Source: Endozoicomonas numazuensis
Lineage (GTDB): Bacteria > Pseudomonadota > Gammaproteobacteria > Pseudomonadales > Endozoicomonadaceae
Assembly (NCBI RefSeq): GCF_000722635.1
Contig: NZ_JOKH01000001.1
Coordinates: 413,845-477,844, forward strand
DNA: 64,000 bases
Direction of reading: 5' to 3'
Part shown: positions 15,473 to 24,517 of the stretch, in pieces
How the letters are laid out: each line of letters begins with the position of its first letter
How positions within the stretch are numbered: the first letter of the stretch is position 1
Notes under the pieces: model-generated
Databases searched by the model: none
Told to the model about the DNA's origin: nothing
The model's input: the letters and a program-made list of their open reading frames with translations, nothing else
Program-made: the position numbers and the translations under genes

Positions 15473-18292
15473 CTAGAGGGCTGAGCCCGATATCAGAGAC
15501 TTTGTCAGACTGACCAGCGAAACAATACTAAGTACATCTTTCAAGGCATCCATAAAGTAAGCAAACTGGGTATTGGATACATCTGGAATAAAAACCGTAT
15601 CTCCTGGCCTGATTACTGGCAGCCTGGAGGCGTCAGGGTTTTTCATAAAGCCTATAAGATCAAATGTGTGTGCCTGATTCTTATAATCTGAGGCATTTAC
15701 AATAATGATCTTTTCTATATAAGCTGTTTTGGTCGGCCCACCAGCCTCTGCCAGGAGATCAAGAATCGACATTTCGGAATTAAACTCGTAGCGACCACTT
15801 TTGTTCACAGCCCCTAGAATCCTTATTGTCTGCTCCTGTTTTTTCTCTACCCAGCTTCGGTTTCTGGAGGGAATAAAAATAGTATCTCCTACTTCGACGG
15901 AGGGCAGCAGTGTTTCATCGCCCGTTTCAAAGTAGTTAACCAGATTCAAGGTACTGACTCTGGGTGCAGATCCATTCCGATGAATGATTCGAACATTGGT
16001 CAGGTCCGCCTCATCTTTGGGACCTTCTGCTGCAGAAAGTATATCTAATAGATCAAGATGTTTGTTGAATGCATAACGACCTGGCGCAACCACTGACCCC
16101 ATAATATAAATGGATTGATCGCTGCTGAGTTTTACCCAATTGGCTTTATTATCGGTTGGACTCTCTGGTAACTCTGGAAAAACAATGGTCGACCCACCGG
16201 ACAGTTTGGGAAGAGAATCCCAGTTTCCGCCGTGGGCAAGAAAATGTTCCAGATTAAACTCACGACTGACTGCCTGACCACCTTTACCCGTTTCAATAAT
16301 CTTAACTCGGTTCAAGTCTGCTCTTTTATTGGGTCCGCCGGCATGAGCCAGCAGGTCCATAAAAGTGATCGTCTCGGAGTATTCATAGCGACCGGGTTTG
16401 GTAACAGCGCCGAGCAGATGAATGGATTTATTGGTGGGAAGCTTGAGCCATGTTCTATCTATCTCTGTTCCTTTTTCAGGGACAAAAATGGCATCTCCCG
16501 CCATGATTTTGGGCAGCTGAGCCCCATCACCTTCAGCATAGTCCTGCAAATTGAATCGAACTACATCACCATTGGTTCTGAGAATCCTGACCATCCGTGT
16601 ATCTGCATACCGATTAGGTCCACCGGCATTCGCAAGTACATCCAGAAACCCCACCTCTTCACCGGTTTCAAATGCACCAGGCTTCTGTACTTGCCCCATC
16701 ACATAAACGACCCTTCCCCCAAACTTAACAGCCTCTACCTGCTTGGGTACAAATACTGTTGCCCCTTTAGAGAGTTTTATTACTGCGTTCTCATCCCCCT
16801 GATCCAGATATTTCTTGAGGTCGAAGAGTTTTGCTTCGTTGTTATCTATAATCCTGATCTGCTCGACATTCGCATATCGTGTCACCCCTCCAGACCTTAG
16901 CAGGGCATCTACTACATTAATCCCTTCCTTAAATGGAAAAGTAGTTGGCCTGATAACTTCACCGAATACCTTAAGCGCATCTCTATCCTGAGTAGGGTCC
17001 ATTCCTTCAGTAGCACCCGGAGTAAAAGATTCACCATGTATATTACCTAATTGAGGTGATGATGGAATGAAGATGACATCAAGAGATTTCAAATCAGGTA
17101 TTAGAGCGGGGTTACCGGTATCAAGGTAGTGTTTATAGTTAAACTCTTTAGGCCCACCTTCCCTTCTGAGCTGCAACTTATCAAGTTGTGCTCCATCTCT
17201 GAGGCCACCTGCAGCGTTAATAGCTGTTTGGATATTCCCACTACTGGAAAGCTCGACTTCTCCAGGGTTATTAACATAACCCAGAACCGTCACCAGAAGT
17301 CTTTTTTCCTTTAACAACACTGAAAGCTTATCCAGTCCTAGGTAGGCTGTTGACAGCTTCTTATAGATAATATTCTCAGTCTCTCCAAGCGTTTTTCCAG
17401 CTACCTTATGCTGACCTACTTCAGGCAGACTGACCTCCCCTTCTCGGCTAATAAGGAACTCTTTGTTGAACCCGTCTTCACCCGGAAGATCGATTCTTAA
17501 AATATCACCAGGCTGCAATGTATAATCTTTTAAAACTTCAGTGGTGTTGTATTTTTCAAGCCCGCCCTGTGTAACTGCCTTGCTGCTGATTGCTTGAACA
17601 CCTTCGTTTTCAATAACTTTGGAATCAGCTGGTTGAATAGCCGCTTTTGTACCTCCGGCGGATTCTTTTTCTTTAATAGGCGCCTTAATTTTCTGAGCAG
17701 TTTTTTTGATTGCTTCTTTTTTCTTCTTTGCAACAGGCTTAGGCTCTGGAACACTTTCTTTAAGTACAACAGGGTCAGGAATCTTTTTTCTAGTCAGCGA
17801 TACCATAATGATATCCTTTCCCTGAACCTCAAACTTAGCCATATCATCCTGGAGAATGGCTTGCCTGTTTCCAGACCTGATGACTGAATAAGCAGGTAAG
17901 AATAACCGGTTTTCAAATAGCGGCAGAAAATGCTGAACTTTGGCAAGATCAGTATTCTTTGGTAACCAGTAACTCCCCGGCTCATCAAGATCTCCCAAGA
18001 AGGTAACCCTGATCATGTTAGTGGAGTCAATAAAATCGACCTTCGATGTTTGATAGGCCGATCCTAAGGATTCTTTAATTTTCTCTGATGCTTGAGATAC
18101 ACTTAGGCCTTCTAAATTAATAACATGACCATCACCCATAACAATGTGGGCACTTTCATTAATTGAGAGCAGGGGGTATTGAGGAACCCCTTCTTCAGAG
18201 TAAATGGCTACTCTTTTTCCAGGCTGCCATGCTTCTTCAGAAAAAGCTAATGAAGACACCATCATAAGTATTAGTAAAAGCACCTTATTCAC
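15473..18292 (-). CDS. Wza-like polysaccharide export protein with six SLBB domains (SypC position)
   Basis: About 939 residues from a GTG at 18292, chosen because AGGAG lies 8 bp before it and MNKVLLLILMM gives a proper signal peptide (ending LAFS). A Lys/Ala/Pro linker is at about residues 190-240. A polysaccharide-export (PES) domain begins at YTLQPGDILRIDLPG near residue 260. Six SLBB domains then follow in tandem, each starting like VxGxVxxPGxYxF and ending GDxIFIP. A short C-terminal hydrophobic helix could span the outer membrane, as in Wza. This is much longer than Wza (about 380 aa). It overlaps the upstream lipoprotein gene by 8 bp, implying translational coupling. Confidence 0.88.
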   Translation of the reverse strand: MNKVLLLILMMVSSLAFSEEAWQPGKRVAIYSEEGVPQYPLLSINESAHIVMGDGHVINLEGLSVSQASEKIKESLGSAYQTSKVDFIDSTNMIRVTFLGDLDEPGSYWLPKNTDLAKVQHFLPLFENRLFLPAYSVIRSGNRQAILQDDMAKFEVQGKDIIMVSLTRKKIPDPVVLKESVPEPKPVAKKKKEAIKKTAQKIKAPIKEKESAGGTKAAIQPADSKVIENEGVQAISSKAVTQGGLEKYNTTEVLKDYTLQPGDILRIDLPGEDGFNKEFLISREGEVSLPEVGQHKVAGKTLGETENIIYKKLSTAYLGLDKLSVLLKEKRLLVTVLGYVNNPGEVELSSSGNIQTAINAAGGLRDGAQLDKLQLRREGGPKEFNYKHYLDTGNPALIPDLKSLDVIFIPSSPQLGNIHGESFTPGATEGMDPTQDRDALKVFGEVIRPTTFPFKEGINVVDALLRSGGVTRYANVEQIRIIDNNEAKLFDLKKYLDQGDENAVIKLSKGATVFVPKQVEAVKFGGRVVYVMGQVQKPGAFETGEEVGFLDVLANAGGPNRYADTRMVRILRTNGDVVRFNLQDYAEGDGAQLPKIMAGDAIFVPEKGTEIDRTWLKLPTNKSIHLLGAVTKPGRYEYSETITFMDLLAHAGGPNKRADLNRVKIIETGKGGQAVSREFNLEHFLAHGGNWDSLPKLSGGSTIVFPELPESPTDNKANWVKLSSDQSIYIMGSVVAPGRYAFNKHLDLLDILSAAEGPKDEADLTNVRIIHRNGSAPRVSTLNLVNYFETGDETLLPSVEVGDTIFIPSRNRSWVEKKQEQTIRILGAVNKSGRYEFNSEMSILDLLAEAGGPTKTAYIEKIIIVNASDYKNQAHTFDLIGFMKNPDASRLPVIRPGDTVFIPDVSNTQFAYFMDALKDVLSIVSLVSLTKSLISGSAL

Positions 18293-19148
18293 TGGATGGA
18301 CTCCTGATGATGGTTGACTCAAGGTCAATAGAATCTCGCCACTCTCTTAATCTGTATTTTTTAATCTGCTTTCTTATATCTACTGAAAATGCAAGGCCAT
18401 CTGAACTAAGAAGTACCGGTGATAAAACACCCTTTTTATTTTCTATATTTCTGGTATTTATTCCCTTACTGGAAAAGTAATTAGTAATTTCATTCCCAGC
18501 ATTTTCATCTACTGAATAAATAGACAGGAATATTTCAGGATGATTCTCCATCGCGGAGTAAACCATCAATAGTCGTTTATGAAAGCCCACCGATATTTCA
18601 CCACTGGAACTTATCTGATCACATTCGCAGTTCAATGCGGCTGCCAACTCATGAGAGAAATCTTCTGAAGGTGTGTCTATGCCATTAAAACTCACAAAAC
18701 TATCCAGACATTCACTATTTTCAGAGAGGCTGGACATCAGCCTGTTCACATAATCCAACTGTTCCATAGCGGTGGCCACACTATACTGAGCATCCAGAAA
18801 CAGGCTGCCATCTATTTCCATTTTTGCTCTTCGTAAATAACTCCTCACCACTTTTATCTGACCTGGCATGCAATATTCAGCACCTTTATTGACAACAAAA
18901 GCCATTCTGGACTCTCCAATATCCCATAGGCTTTTCAGATAGGCCTGATCTACAGCTTCTGGTGTTTCGGGGTAGCGATCGGTAATACTGACCACACGCT
19001 CCGAATGATCTGGCCAGTGGTTGCACCCTGTGATAAATAAAATCATCAGACACAAAAAAGCCCTGCAGAAATGCTCTGCAGGGTTATGCAAGATTTGTAG
19101 TACTTGATCAAAAATTTTTTTAGAGGTTAGACAGATAATCTTCCACAT
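18285..19148 (-). CDS. Lipoprotein of the polysaccharide locus (SypB position)
   Basis: Contains a lipobox, MILFITGCNHW, so the mature protein is a lipoprotein of about 245 residues. The start is uncertain: ATG 19148 overlaps the STAS gene, TTG 19091 would give a 22-residue signal peptide, and the ATG at 19046 leaves too short a signal. The second half (from about FHKRLLMVY onward) has an alternation that faintly recalls an OmpA-like domain but lacks the standard NxxLSxxRA motif. V. fischeri SypB, an OmpA-family protein, holds this place between SypA and SypC. A strong terminator lies across the signal-peptide region. Confidence 0.6.
   Translation of the reverse strand: MWKIICLTSKKIFDQVLQILHNPAEHFCRAFLCLMILFITGCNHWPDHSERVVSITDRYPETPEAVDQAYLKSLWDIGESRMAFVVNKGAEYCMPGQIKVVRSYLRRAKMEIDGSLFLDAQYSVATAMEQLDYVNRLMSSLSENSECLDSFVSFNGIDTPSEDFSHELAAALNCECDQISSSGEISVGFHKRLLMVYSAMENHPEIFLSIYSVDENAGNEITNYFSSKGINTRNIENKKGVLSPVLLSSDGLAFSVDIRKQIKKYRLREWRDSIDLESTIIRSPSSE
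19054..19085 (-). terminator. Intrinsic terminator after the STAS gene, inside the next gene's 5' end
   Basis: On the minus strand: stem CCCTGCAGA / TCTGCAGGG with a GCATT loop, then CTTTTTT. It lies 35 bp past the STAS stop and inside the possible 5' coding region of the SypB-position lipoprotein. It should cut transcription between sypA-like and sypBCD-like genes, so expression of the latter would need read-through or coupling. Confidence 0.85.
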
Positions 19149-19452
19149 CATTATATTGCTTGATCGCCTGGTTGATTCGTAACATGCTAAGTAATTCATC
19201 TGGCTTCCCATTAACGCCAACTAAAGCCAGCTGCCTGTTTTCAATTTTTAACCGTTTATAAAGAAAGACAAGAGCACCAATACCTGAAGAATCAAGTTCT
19301 TTCACAGAACTCATATCAACCAGGACATCACCTGCACAATCTCTAATCAGATGATCGAAGTGAGATCTTACCGCATTAACAGTTTCGGCATTGAATTGAT
19401 CTGTCAGTGAGATAACATCGCATGACTGTGCATGCCAGGTTGCGTAATCCAT
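19120..19452 (-). CDS. STAS-domain protein, SypA-like anti-sigma-factor antagonist type
   Basis: A 110-residue single STAS domain. The signature VLVDMSSVKELDSSGIGAL puts the phosphorylatable serine of the DSSG motif at Ser55/Ser56. In V. fischeri, SypA is a STAS protein phosphorylated on Ser56 by SypE and needed for biofilm. Here it heads the left arm of a matching polysaccharide locus, but no SypE-like kinase/phosphatase gene is in the window. It is divergent from the GGDEF/EAL gene across a 461-bp AT-rich gap, and followed by a strong terminator. Confidence 0.85.
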   Translation of the reverse strand: MDYATWHAQSCDVISLTDQFNAETVNAVRSHFDHLIRDCAGDVLVDMSSVKELDSSGIGALVFLYKRLKIENRQLALVGVNGKPDELLSMLRINQAIKQYNDVEDYLSNL

Positions 19453-19913
19453 TACTTCCTACTCCTTAACTTTATTCATGGGCTTCTCAAACACAAAAAC
19501 CCAGACATCTTTTTTTTAAGACTAATTACCAGACTAGACAAGCATTAACTTAAAAGTCGGGTGTACTATACCCTTTAGAAATATCAGAATTAATTCAAAA
19601 TAATATTTCCTAATCAAAAAGCCTTTTTGACAATTTATCACCACTTTTTTTAAACAAAAATCAAATAAAAACACACTGCGACAATTATCTGATCTAATAA
19701 AAAACCTAATTAAAATCGTACTTAAAGATTACAATTTCGTATTAGTAGCTTGCTCTTAACTTCCTATAGTTAATCTCACAAGGATAATAAAAAGCTCTTT
19801 AAACAACATCCGGTTGTTACTAATTGCTTTCTCCTTTTTCATAAACAGCCAACCTCATTGAAGTCTGTCGTTGAAAAACGTTCTATGAATGGCATCGAAA
19901 GAAGTCAAAGAAT
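19453..19913. promoter_or_regulatory. AT-rich divergent regulatory region of the polysaccharide locus
   Basis: 461 bp with no convincing gene, between two divergently read arms. It is clearly more AT-rich than its surroundings, especially 19540-19740. It must hold promoters for both arms. I looked for a sigma-54 site (GG-n10-GC), because V. fischeri syp uses one through SypG, and found no good match. No long inverted repeat stands out. Confidence 0.5.
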
Positions 19914-21974
19914 ATGGAAACCAGCACAGGCATTGATGCTAAGCAACGCTTATCTGCCAAACTGCTTAAAGCCGTTCTTCTGGCAGCCTGTGTATTAGGC
20001 ATAGCAATCAGTTGTGTGCAGATTTTCATTGACGCTCGCCAGTCCAGTAAAAGTATTGATTCAGAAGCCCAACAAATGTTGGCAATGATCAGGGAATCTT
20101 CCATTCAGGCGGCTTATAGACTGGAACCCACTATGGGAGAAGAAATTCTTTCTGGTCTGATGGAGCACCAGTCCGTTCACGTAGCAGCTATCAAAATACC
20201 TGATGAGCCCGAACTGGCGGTCGTAGAACGAGGCCTTTCTACTTCACGGTATCGCCAGCTTTCTGACTATATTTTTGAGCCCATTCGTATTTATCGAATC
20301 CCTTTGTATAAAGAAGAGCCCTTTCATGAGTACTACGGTGAGCTACTTCTGGCTATTGATACTGCATACCATGGCAGAGAGTTTATTCTGCGCTCTCTGA
20401 TTGTTTTGGTCAGTGGCATATTCAGAGCCATCGCCATGGCGTTATTGCTCTATCTGATTTATTCATTAGTGCTTACCAAGCCTCTTAACCGGCTAATCAG
20501 AAACCTGTCACAGATTAACCCAGATGCTCCTGGCTCTCATAAGCTGCCTATGCCAAAAGGTCACCAGAACAATGAGCTGGGTCTATGGGTAAGAACAGCC
20601 AATCAACTATTGGAGTCCATTGAGAGAAACCTGAATTTAAGGCAAAAAGCTGAGGCTCAAATCATGAGATTGTCTCAGTATGATTACCTGACCCGTCTGC
20701 CAAACCGTAAAACGTTGCAAAAACATCTTCAAAGTCTGATCAACAACCCACTGAATTCAGATAGCAATATAGCCATTATCTGTCTGGGACTGGATGACTT
20801 CAAGTCCCTTAATGCTCAGTTCAACTTCAATGCAGCTGAACATGCACTGGTCAAAATTGCAGACCGCTTGAGAAATTACATCGGTAACAGAGCTTATATC
20901 GGACGTCTTGGAGAGGACCAGTTTGCAATCGTTCTCTCCAAAATCACCCAACCCTATGAAGCTGCAGAAATGGCCCAGACTCTTCTCAAGCAACTGACCA
21001 GGCCGATTCTGGTGAACGATGAAAAAATAACCATTAGCGGTACTGTGGGCATTACGCTTTATCCTGACGATGGTCAGGAAGTAGACAACCTCTTGCAGCA
21101 GGCAGAATTCGCTATGATTATGGCCAAATCCAGAAGCCATAACCGTTATCAATTCTATATTGCAACGATCGATACTGAGATCCGGCAGCGTAAAAAACTT
21201 GAAATGGATCTCCATGAAGCTCTGGAACACCATGAATTGAGCTTGGTATATCAACCTCAAATTGACTTCAAAACATCTCAAATGGTCGGAGCAGAAGCTT
21301 TGCTTAGGTGGAAGCACCCCGAGAAAGGGCTTATTTCACCAGAAATGTTTATCCCCATGGCAGAAAGCAACCTGGATATTATTCCCATAGGGGACTGGGT
21401 TCTCGAATCTGCCTGCCACCAACTCCATGAATGGCGTCAGAATGGATTTAGTGATTTAAGGATTGCCGTTAACCTTTCAGCCATTCAACTACGAGATAAA
21501 AACATTGTTGATCGCATCAACTATTTGCTGAACAAATACCAGATACCGCCACAGCGGCTTGAAATTGAAGTGACAGAAACCTGCATTATGGAAGATATCG
21601 AGCTTTCATCCGAGCAGCTCAATAAGATCAAGGCAACGGGCATTACACTAGCATTGGATGATTTCGGTACCGGCTACTCTTCTCTGAGCTATCTAAAGCA
21701 GTTTCCATTCGACAAGTTGAAAATTGATAAAACGTTTGTTGAAGATTTGCCAGCAAATAAAGAAAACACTGTGATTGTTGAAGCCATCATTCAACTAGGT
21801 CGCAGCTTTGGTATTGAGGTCATCGCAGAAGGTGTAGAAACCAGAGAACAGGAAACACACCTTATTAACTCGGGATGCACAGAAGGCCAAGGATACTTTT
21901 ACAGCAAGCCCATTCCTGAAAAAGAGTTTGCTGAGTTCCTGAGAGCCTGGAAAAACAAACCTGCAAATTCCTGA
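19914..21974 (+). CDS. Membrane GGDEF/EAL protein, likely c-di-GMP phosphodiesterase
   Basis: 686 residues: TM helix (about 18-38), a periplasmic region of about 110 residues, a second TM (about 158-182), a HAMP-like stretch, a GGDEF domain (about 255-410) and an EAL domain (about 430-680). The GGDEF signature is degenerate (GEDQF, residues 333-337), so cyclase activity is doubtful. The EAL side is complete: EALLRW from E461, VNLSAIQL, EVTETCIM, LALDDFGTGYSSL, LKIDKTFV, IAEGVET and GQGYFYSKP. It opens the right arm of the polysaccharide operon, 11 bp before a GT4 gene. It probably links c-di-GMP to polysaccharide output. Confidence 0.92.
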   Translation: METSTGIDAKQRLSAKLLKAVLLAACVLGIAISCVQIFIDARQSSKSIDSEAQQMLAMIRESSIQAAYRLEPTMGEEILSGLMEHQSVHVAAIKIPDEPELAVVERGLSTSRYRQLSDYIFEPIRIYRIPLYKEEPFHEYYGELLLAIDTAYHGREFILRSLIVLVSGIFRAIAMALLLYLIYSLVLTKPLNRLIRNLSQINPDAPGSHKLPMPKGHQNNELGLWVRTANQLLESIERNLNLRQKAEAQIMRLSQYDYLTRLPNRKTLQKHLQSLINNPLNSDSNIAIICLGLDDFKSLNAQFNFNAAEHALVKIADRLRNYIGNRAYIGRLGEDQFAIVLSKITQPYEAAEMAQTLLKQLTRPILVNDEKITISGTVGITLYPDDGQEVDNLLQQAEFAMIMAKSRSHNRYQFYIATIDTEIRQRKKLEMDLHEALEHHELSLVYQPQIDFKTSQMVGAEALLRWKHPEKGLISPEMFIPMAESNLDIIPIGDWVLESACHQLHEWRQNGFSDLRIAVNLSAIQLRDKNIVDRINYLLNKYQIPPQRLEIEVTETCIMEDIELSSEQLNKIKATGITLALDDFGTGYSSLSYLKQFPFDKLKIDKTFVEDLPANKENTVIVEAIIQLGRSFGIEVIAEGVETREQETHLINSGCTEGQGYFYSKPIPEKEFAEFLRAWKNKPANS

Positions 21975-21985
21975 GGGACCCGTTA

Positions 21986-23068
21986 ATGGACAGGCAGAAA
22001 GTAGTCATTTTGCTCGACTCCAGCGAACTTGGAGGGATTGAGACTCATATTGTTCATCTTGCCCTGGCCCTTAGACAGTCAGCCTGTGATTCTGAAATCT
22101 GGTTTTATAAACGCTATTCGCACACCCATCCTTTGGAAGAAAAATTAAAACAGAAACAGATCAACTTCCGTTACCTTGATGGTTCATTCAAACACCTAAG
22201 AAATCTTCTTAACTCTGAAGAGCCTCTGATTCTTCACAGTCATGGATATAAAGCCGCTGTTATGGGAAGGCTGGCAGCCCTGCTTGCTGGTACACCCTCT
22301 GTCTCAACTTTTCACAACGGTGATAAGGGCTCTGGCATAGTCAGGCTGTACACCCTACTCGACAAATTAACGAGTCGGTTGTCCAGTAATATCGCCGTCA
22401 GTGAAGAGATTGCAAAACGGTTGCCCAAGACACCAAAAGTCATTAACAACTTCATAAATATACGATCAGCCCCTTGTATACAGGGAAGAAATATCGCCTT
22501 TGTAGGAAGACTCAGCCATGAGAAAGGGCCTGACCTTTTCATTAGAATCGCATCTCAGCTCCCCGAACTGACTTTCAGAATGATTGGCGGTGGCCCAATG
22601 GAACAAGAGCTCAGCTCCGAGCCTCCTCCAAATGTCTCGCTGGTCGGACAAGTCCGGGACATGGAAACGCAATGGCCAGAGATTGGCCTGCTCTGCATCT
22701 CATCCCGTGAAGAAGGCCTGCCAATGGTTGCACTAGAGGCCATGTCCAGAGGAATACCAGTAGTCGCTTATCGACTGGGAGCACTGCCTCAGCTGATTCA
22801 ACAAAATGCCAATGGCTGGATAGTACCCAGAGAGAACATTCAGGTGATGACAAAGCTGATTAAACACTGGTCCTGCCTTGATGCGGCACATCTGGACAAT
22901 ATGACCCAATGCTGTCTGAAAACCATAGAAAAAGACTATTCCTACGAGGCTATATTGCCACAGATTGTATCTGTCTACCGTCACGCTCTTTCAAAGAAAG
23001 GCCTGTCCTGGCCAATCGCTCATCAGTCTCCCTGCGAGAACCCCTCGATCACAGAATTAAGAGAATAA
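21986..23068 (+). CDS. Glycosyltransferase family 4 (SypJ-like position)
   Basis: A 360-residue GT-B enzyme that would add a sugar to a lipid-linked repeat unit. The N-terminus has the acceptor-side glycine motif SSELGGIETHIVHLA. The donor-side part has IAFVGRLSHEKGPDLF (about residues 170-185) and the E-x7-E motif EEGLPMVALEAMSRGIPVVAY (about 240-260). It is preceded by a GAGGGA ribosome site and lies between the GGDEF/EAL and flippase genes with gaps of 4-11 bp, so they form one operon. Sugar specificity unknown. Confidence 0.88.
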   Translation: MDRQKVVILLDSSELGGIETHIVHLALALRQSACDSEIWFYKRYSHTHPLEEKLKQKQINFRYLDGSFKHLRNLLNSEEPLILHSHGYKAAVMGRLAALLAGTPSVSTFHNGDKGSGIVRLYTLLDKLTSRLSSNIAVSEEIAKRLPKTPKVINNFINIRSAPCIQGRNIAFVGRLSHEKGPDLFIRIASQLPELTFRMIGGGPMEQELSSEPPPNVSLVGQVRDMETQWPEIGLLCISSREEGLPMVALEAMSRGIPVVAYRLGALPQLIQQNANGWIVPRENIQVMTKLIKHWSCLDAAHLDNMTQCCLKTIEKDYSYEAILPQIVSVYRHALSKKGLSWPIAHQSPCENPSITELRE

Positions 23069-23072
23069 CGAA

Positions 23073-24500
23073 ATGGAACTGGGTCAGAATGTTATCAAGG
23101 GATTGAAAGTCGGTGCCATGCTTAGGCTGGCTGCTCAGATCTTTACTTGGCTAAACACCCTGATCCTTATCAGACTGCTGACGCCCGATGATTACGGCCT
23201 GATGGCTATGACCATGGCTTTTATCGGCATTTTTGCCCTGATGGGTGATTTTGGCATAGCCAAAGCGGTTATTCAGACTGAAACGCTGGACAAAAGCACC
23301 CTGAGACAATGCTTTACTGTAAATATTGTTTCTTGTGTCTGTTTCTTTTTAATTTTCTTTTTTTCGGCTCCCTTAATAGCCAATTTCTTTAACGAGCCCA
23401 GAGTCACCCTGCTTGTTCAGGTCATTGCTTTACAGCATCTGATTATGATTTTTCATACCCTTCCCTATGCTCTGGCCAGCCGCAACATGCTCTACAAGGA
23501 ACGTGAGAAAGTGCAGTTCATTACTACCCTCAGTACCAGCATATTCACCTTGGTACTGGCTGCAACGGGCTGGGGAGTCTGGTCATTAATCCTGGGTCAT
23601 TTATTCATGAGGCTAGTGTCCACCATTGGCTTTTTCAGGCTTCAGCCCTGTTGGATATTACCTGCCTGGAACTTCAAGGGGTTTTCAAAAATTGCAGCAT
23701 TCAGTGGTCTCGCTACCATCAATGATGTACTTCGCTACCTCTATAACGTATTCACCAGTATCAGCATTGGTAAGCTGTTAAATAAGACTGAACTGGGTAT
23801 TTTTTCAGTCGCCAGGAATCTGGCAAACCTACCGAGTGACAAAATAGGTGAGCTTTTAAATCATTTAGGGCTTTCATCTTTCGCCAAACTACAAAATGAA
23901 AAAGATGTAGCAGGGCTCTATTTAATCAAGTCCATTCAACTAGCCAGCCTGGCTTTATTTCCAATTTATTTTGGGATGTGCGCAGTAGCACCAGAATTAA
24001 TTACTCTGGTGCTTTCCGAAAAATGGACTGCAGCGATCATTCCCTTCCAAATTCTTTGCCTGTCCAGCCCACTGAGAATGTTGTCAGAAATCCTGGCAAC
24101 TGCTTCGACTGCAGTGGGAGAACCCAGAAAAAACACTCAAGCTTTACTTGGATCTCTGGTCATGTTGCCAATGATCCTCTTTGGTATTCAATATGGAGTC
24201 ACCGGAGCCTGCTTAGCCTGGCTAGGCGTCACCGGGGTCAGCTTCATCTTCCATTTATGGAATATGCTGCCTGTTTTTCAGGTTTCAGCCATAGACTTTT
24301 TCAAGGCACTGGCTCCTGGGTTTATAAGTTCTGCACTGATGCTGTCAGGACTTTTTTTAATCCGATATCAATCACCAGATATCAACAGTTGGCTACTCTT
24401 TGGTGCAATGATTATGGCAGGAGGCCTGATATTCGTTTTGACCATGCTGCTTTTTTTCAGAACACAATCCAAAACCACTCTTGGTTATCTCAAGCATTAG
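23073..24500 (+). CDS. Polysaccharide flippase, Wzx/MOP type (SypK-like)
   Basis: Inner-membrane protein of 475 residues with about 12-14 hydrophobic helices. It starts with the MOP/RfbX pattern: LGQNVIKGLKVGAMLRLAAQIFTWLNTLILIRLLTPDDYGLMAM is split over two helices, and the LLTPDDYG motif is typical. It would move the undecaprenyl-linked repeat unit to the periplasmic face. It is four bases downstream of the GT4 gene and 17 bp before the polymerase gene, as in sypJ-K-L. Confidence 0.88.
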   Translation: MELGQNVIKGLKVGAMLRLAAQIFTWLNTLILIRLLTPDDYGLMAMTMAFIGIFALMGDFGIAKAVIQTETLDKSTLRQCFTVNIVSCVCFFLIFFFSAPLIANFFNEPRVTLLVQVIALQHLIMIFHTLPYALASRNMLYKEREKVQFITTLSTSIFTLVLAATGWGVWSLILGHLFMRLVSTIGFFRLQPCWILPAWNFKGFSKIAAFSGLATINDVLRYLYNVFTSISIGKLLNKTELGIFSVARNLANLPSDKIGELLNHLGLSSFAKLQNEKDVAGLYLIKSIQLASLALFPIYFGMCAVAPELITLVLSEKWTAAIIPFQILCLSSPLRMLSEILATASTAVGEPRKNTQALLGSLVMLPMILFGIQYGVTGACLAWLGVTGVSFIFHLWNMLPVFQVSAIDFFKALAPGFISSALMLSGLFLIRYQSPDINSWLLFGAMIMAGGLIFVLTMLLFFRTQSKTTLGYLKH

Positions 24501-24517
24501 GATTATAGAGAGAAATT

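Noticed and set aside
16232-16900. 222-aa plus-strand frame inside the multi-SLBB gene
   Set aside because: Antisense shadow; the SLBB repeats on the other strand explain the long open run.
19453-19913. Sigma-54 promoter for the polysaccharide operons
   Set aside because: The best GG/GC pair is spaced 12 bp rather than 10; not a credible match.
20757-21317. 186-aa minus-strand frame inside the GGDEF/EAL gene
   Set aside because: Antisense shadow with no signature; the sense protein has conserved catalytic motifs.
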